Positions 55,204-58,062 of a stretch of 58,062 nt of DNA are shown one piece after another. The stretch covers positions 1 to 58,062 of the forward strand of contig JAILIC010000077.1 of assembly GCA_024695475.1 (NCBI GenBank), written 5' to 3'. Every line of letters starts with the position of its first letter. The first letter of the stretch is position 1. The DNA is from Treponema sp. Lineage in GTDB: Bacteria > Spirochaetota > Spirochaetia > Treponematales > Treponemataceae. Both the position numbers and the translations under genes were made by a program. A model generated the notes under the pieces. The model had not been told where the DNA came from. It worked only from the letters and a program-made list of their open reading frames with translations, and did not search any database.

Positions 55204-56187
55204 TTATGAGTTTGTATTTGCAAAAAATTCATCTGATGCGTGATACTCGTATAGGGCATTCAGCATGCGGATGATATTGTTGGTTGATACTGAAGAACCT
55301 GTAAAACTATCTACTCGATAGTTTGCACGACCTTCACCGGCGCTATAATCTTCTGGAGCGATATCATCGGAAGTACTGAGTGTTTTTATATACTTGTAGT
55401 CTTTTCCGATAAAGAATGGAATATATTCCCTCTTAAAGTCTTCAAAAGTTGCACCTGCAGGAGTTGGATTAGAGTCACCCCAGAATCCGGTAAGATAGTG
55501 ACCTTCAGAGTCGTAATCAAAAGACATATACTTGATGACAGAATCATCGATATTACCACTCTTTGGTAAGGTCAGTTCAACATATGCGGTAGACCAGTAG
55601 TTAACTTCTGCACTTCGGCAGGTACATGACAAATATGTTACCTGATATTTAATAAAGTTACGTGCTTTGTACTTAAAGTTAACGAATGCATAAAAATCAT
55701 GCTCTTCACGAGGTCCATTGATGTGCTTGATAGGAATGACTGCTACAACATTGGCAATACTGCCTGCACCCATATCGGCACTTTCGTTAAGGTATTTGTT
55801 GATACTTTCGAGCGTGATGGTACCACCAGCATCGCAAGGATCTGCCTGTTTGATAAGACCTGCTTCCAGCATGGCTGCTTTTGTAGCTTTTTTGATGGAG
55901 GTTGAAGAAATAGTAGCTCCTGAGACTGAATCAACTTCATACGTTTGTGCTTTAAAGATTGCTGCGGGCATTTGCTTTACAGCTTCACCACCAACTCCAG
56001 GAGTTTCTTTGTCTCCTGTAATTTTTACGGCTGTGATTTTGTCTTTTGCAACAGTAAGTTCTACTGAGATTTCTCCACCATAGCCTTTTGCCTTGCCAGT
56101 AAATGTTTTTTTACTGCTACATGCAGTTGTACATACGACAAGGGTAAGAATAAGGCTGCATAATCCTGTTACTGTAGCTTTGTTCAT
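55204..56187 (-). CDS. FMN-binding-domain lipoprotein with two flavinylation-type motifs
   Basis: This 327-residue lipoprotein has a signal ending near TTAC (Cys23). Residues about 30-112 form an FMN_bind domain with DSVSGATISS (acceptor Thr92), the site modified covalently by ApbE. A unique middle region of about 170 residues includes a CTC pair. Near the C terminus a second, degenerate copy of the motif, DSFTGSSVST (candidate acceptor Ser299), is followed by a short helix. GGAGGATACC precedes the ATG. It leads the cluster with two rhodanese lipoproteins and ApbE. The predicted function is extracytoplasmic electron transfer. Confidence 0.85.
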   Translation of the reverse strand: MNKATVTGLCSLILTLVVCTTACSSKKTFTGKAKGYGGEISVELTVAKDKITAVKITGDKETPGVGGEAVKQMPAAIFKAQTYEVDSVSGATISSTSIKKATKAAMLEAGLIKQADPCDAGGTITLESINKYLNESADMGAGSIANVVAVIPIKHINGPREEHDFYAFVNFKYKARNFIKYQVTYLSCTCRSAEVNYWSTAYVELTLPKSGNIDDSVIKYMSFDYDSEGHYLTGFWGDSNPTPAGATFEDFKREYIPFFIGKDYKYIKTLSTSDDIAPEDYSAGEGRANYRVDSFTGSSVSTNNIIRMLNALYEYHASDEFFANTNS

Positions 56188-56429
56188 AGGTATCCTCCTC
56201 TGTTTATTATAAAAATGGACTAAAAAAATAAGTATACTTTAATTCTGAAAAATAAAGTATTTTTTACTACATACTGCATAGTATATAATAGAATTCAATA
56301 AAAGTCTATTATACCCGCAATGGGTATGTTTTTGGCTAGTAGTATAATATACATAGTACACAATCTTACAATTTTTTGAGAAAATGCTATTATAGGCGAT
56401 GTGACTTTGATGAGAGGGGAGAGTGAGTT

Positions 56430-57026
56430 ATGAGCTTACCAAAAAAGCCTGACTTTGATCATGATAAGATTAGACAAGCTGTAAAATTACTGTTTGAAGC
56501 TATAGGGGAAGATACTAATCGTCCTGGTATTGTGGAAACTCCTGATCGTGTCGTAAGTGTCTTTGAGGAACTTTTTGAAGGCTGTAAATACACAAATGCA
56601 GAAATTGCCAAATACAATACCGTTCTTTTTGATAGCCCTTCAAAAGGAATCGTCATTGAAAAAATAGAAGGCCCTGGCTTAAACGGAATATGTGAGCATC
56701 ATTTATTGCCAATGTTTGATATGACTGTCTATGTTGGTTATATCCCTCATGGAAAGGTTATAGGCTTATCTAAACTGTCGCGAATTGCAGAACTATGTGC
56801 CAAAAGACCAAGCTTACAGGAAAAAATTGGTGCCGACATTGCCGAGTGTGTACAATTGGCAACAGGTACTAAAGATGTGGCTGTTATTATTACGGCTAAG
56901 CATGGATGTATTCAATTTCGTGGTGCAAAAAAGAACGTCATTACAAAGACTGTTGAATTGAGAGGTACATTCCTGACTGACTCTAAATGTGCTACTGAGT
57001 TTTATGAACTAGTCAAAAACCTGTGA
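56430..57026 (+). CDS. folE: GTP cyclohydrolase I
   Basis: This 198-residue enzyme converts GTP to dihydroneopterin triphosphate, the first step of folate/pterin synthesis. The zinc and catalytic residues are in GICEHHLLP and HGCIQFRGA, with RPGIVETPDRV and VIGLSKLSRI also typical. GAGGGGAGAG precedes the ATG. The 242-bp gap before it carries AT-rich promoter-like sequence for both divergent genes, with no single convincing -35/-10 pair. Confidence 0.96.
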   Translation: MSLPKKPDFDHDKIRQAVKLLFEAIGEDTNRPGIVETPDRVVSVFEELFEGCKYTNAEIAKYNTVLFDSPSKGIVIEKIEGPGLNGICEHHLLPMFDMTVYVGYIPHGKVIGLSKLSRIAELCAKRPSLQEKIGADIAECVQLATGTKDVAVIITAKHGCIQFRGAKKNVITKTVELRGTFLTDSKCATEFYELVKNL

Positions 57027-57066
57027 GAAGATTCTTAAAGGCTTTCACCAATGGCTTTAGCAGCCT

Positions 57067-57130
57067 GTCTAACACGTCTTAGAGAGAGCATTAAAGACGT
57101 CTTTTATACAGTCGCTAAGACGTGTTAGAC
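57067..57130. other. Candidate integron attC site (64 bp)
   Basis: The element begins GTCTAAC (57067-57073), matching the attC core RYYYAAC, and ends GTTAGAC (57124-57130), matching GTTRRRY. The inverted repeat extends to 19 perfect bases per arm (57064-57082 and 57115-57133), with a 32-base centre holding a smaller palindrome AAAGACGTCTTT. The length lies in the normal attC range. Unlike a textbook attC, the arms are fully paired with no visible extrahelical base, so the call is tentative. A terminator is unlikely because no T-run follows. Confidence 0.5.
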
Positions 57131-57184
57131 AGGTTCTCATCAACAGCTTTAACGGCCAATCAACAACTACTGTAAGAGACCGCT

Positions 57185-57351
57185 ACCAAAATCTGCATTT
57201 TTCACACAGTACTCATGCCTGGAAAAAAAATGCAATGTACGATGGTTAAAAAAGCTGTAAAGGCTGCCGTGCGTGAATCTGGAATCATAAAAAAAGCAAG
57301 CTGCCACACCTTCCGCCATTCATTTGCAAGCTGTGGTGCTAAAGAAATTGT
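57185..57351 (+). pseudogene. Tyrosine recombinase (IntI-like integrase) fragment
   Basis: A short frame starting at the ATG 57215 reads [15 protein letters not shown], then [14 protein letters not shown], which matches the integrase/XerC-D box with the HxxR motif; KAxCHTxRHSFA is typical of integron integrases. Upstream similarity is in a different frame (around [15 protein letters not shown]) and the sequence diverges after SFAS, with no catalytic tyrosine. It is a broken internal piece. From 57352 to 57575 no gene is visible; there are only a 12-bp palindrome AATAACGTTATT (57451-57462) and a CACCCCA/TGGGGTG repeat (57538-57552). Confidence 0.65.
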
Positions 57352-57575
57352 GAGTCCTCTGGACGGAATAATAAACAGCAATGATACTGAATTTTAGGCG
57401 GAAACCTTTTAAACACTATTTTTCTGAGCGATGTTGTGGTATTATAAAGAAATAACGTTATTGCTAATAGCATCTTATACGGCTTTTTTGCCTGTTAAGA
57501 GGTTTATGACGGATACGTAGAATATTTGTTATGCTCACACCCCACTGGGGTGGTTAGTAAAAAAGGAAAAAGAAT

Positions 57576-58062
57576 ATGAAAAAAATCTTTATAATAATGT
57601 TTATAATTTTCAATATTTCAAATTTTGGTTTTTCGCTTGATGAAGAGAATAATAGTACAGTTACAAACAATAATTCAATCTCTACCACAACGAAACAACA
57701 TTATTTTAGTCCTGAATGGTTAAGTGCTATAGCTTCTATTGTTTCTTCAGTTTCAACAATCTTAATTATTATTCAAATCAAAAAAAGTAATAAAGATAAA
57801 ATTGAAGATAGATTATTTAGATTAATAGACTTACATAAAAAAAATGTAGAGGATTTGACAATTCTTGATTCTGAAATAAAATCAGGTCAAGAAATAATTA
57901 TGAAATTATGTAATGAAATTAATTTTATTATCAAAGTCCAGGAATCAAATCCAACTTTAATTACAGATTTTAATGAGAAAGATAAAAAAGTTTTTGCTTA
58001 TCTTTTTCTATGCCATGGAATTGAATTAGAAAATAACTCTTGGTTTAAATCAAGCTATGTAT
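57576..58062 (+). CDS. AbiC-like putative phage abortive-infection membrane protein (runs off right edge)
   Basis: The frame is open from the ATG at 57576 to the window end (at least 162 residues). The protein starts with a hydrophobic segment (MKKIFIIMFIIFN), then an Asn/Ser/Thr-rich loop, a second membrane helix (WLSAIASIVSSVSTILIII) and a cytoplasmic-type helical part with RLFRLIDLHKKNVEDL, then SGQEIIMKLCNEI. The two-helix layout and the 'FxLLxLHxxNV' start resemble AbiC-like abortive-infection proteins. AAAGGAAAAAG precedes the ATG. It is much more AT-rich than the core genes, which suggests recent acquisition. The C-terminal part is missing, so the family call is provisional. Confidence 0.5.
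   Translation, partial: MKKIFIIMFIIFNISNFGFSLDEENNSTVTNNNSISTTTKQHYFSPEWLSAIASIVSSVSTILIIIQIKKSNKDKIEDRLFRLIDLHKKNVEDLTILDSEIKSGQEIIMKLCNEINFIIKVQESNPTLITDFNEKDKKVFAYLFLCHGIELENNSWFKSSYV

Noticed and set aside
57538..57552. CACCCCA/TGGGGTG inverted repeat before the AbiC-like gene as a terminator
   Set aside because: Only one base separates the arms, so it cannot form a normal hairpin loop, and no T-run follows; it could be a protein-binding palindrome but nothing supports that.
1..58062. tRNA, rRNA, CRISPR arrays or complete insertion sequences
   Set aside because: Reading of all gaps showed no cloverleaf-like block with a CCA end, no regular spacer-repeat array and no intact transposase; a tRNAscan or ISfinder search was not possible here.

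Overview
The window looks like a chromosomal segment of a spirochaete, most likely a Treponema. The basis is the combination of genes: GatCAB amidotransferase, an archaeal-type UMP kinase, a block of ECF sigma factor, cysS, murB, a double cyclic-nucleotide-binding protein and a TPR protein (from memory this resembles the order in Treponema pallidum), a YjfB-type motility protein, PilZ and MCP proteins, many lipoproteins with relaxed lipoboxes, and moderately AT-rich DNA. Species cannot be fixed from sequence reading alone. No rRNA, tRNA, CRISPR array or complete insertion sequence was seen.

Layout. 1-2.9 kb is accessory DNA: the 3' part of a FokI-type restriction endonuclease, then two near-identical 60-residue proteins in a 233-bp direct repeat that bracket a Nudix hydrolase, then a 2H phosphoesterase. 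2.9-14.2 kb holds a chemoreceptor, a secreted nuclease, a hybrid histidine kinase, and a same-strand run of a LolA-like protein, a RodZ-like protein, rimO and a UvrD/PcrA helicase. 14.2-17 kb is nrdD-nrdG (anaerobic ribonucleotide reductase) behind two NrdR-like boxes. 17.2-19 kb is variable: a lipoprotein whose signal peptide is encoded by six TCTGT units (a predicted phase-variation switch), a HigA antitoxin with only a relic of its toxin, and a decayed gene. 19-24 kb is an aldo/keto reductase, gatCAB, yjfB and HU. 24-34 kb, mostly minus strand, is uvrB, an HtrA protease, a PEGA lipoprotein, radC, UMP kinase, a sigma/anti-sigma/IPT-transglutaminase-like operon and cysS. 34-45 kb is murB, the cyclic-nucleotide-binding protein, DUF192, TPR and PilZ proteins, rpsU, an XRE-cupin regulator, a VWA protein and argC.

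45.4-57 kb is flavin-centred and is the most interesting part. It contains a TrpX-type ABC transporter whose binding protein is split from its permease and ATPase by a complete riboflavin operon (ribD-ribE-ribBA-ribH). No FMN riboswitch was recognised; instead there is a 31-bp palindrome and a promoter overlapped by three copies of a TTTTATATaAAAC-like element. Next comes a minus-strand cluster: a lipoprotein with two flavinylation-type motifs, a rhodanese lipoprotein, a lipoprotein ApbE flavin transferase and a second rhodanese-like lipoprotein that lacks the catalytic cysteine. folE follows. I infer that the cell makes FMN/FAD, and that ApbE attaches FMN to the envelope lipoprotein, which works with rhodanese-fold partners in extracytoplasmic redox chemistry.

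57.0-58.1 kb returns to accessory DNA: a 64-bp inverted repeat with integron attC-type core sites, a broken tyrosine-recombinase (IntI-like) fragment, and the start of an AT-rich membrane protein resembling AbiC-type phage-abortive-infection proteins. Both ends of the window therefore carry likely phage-defence genes.
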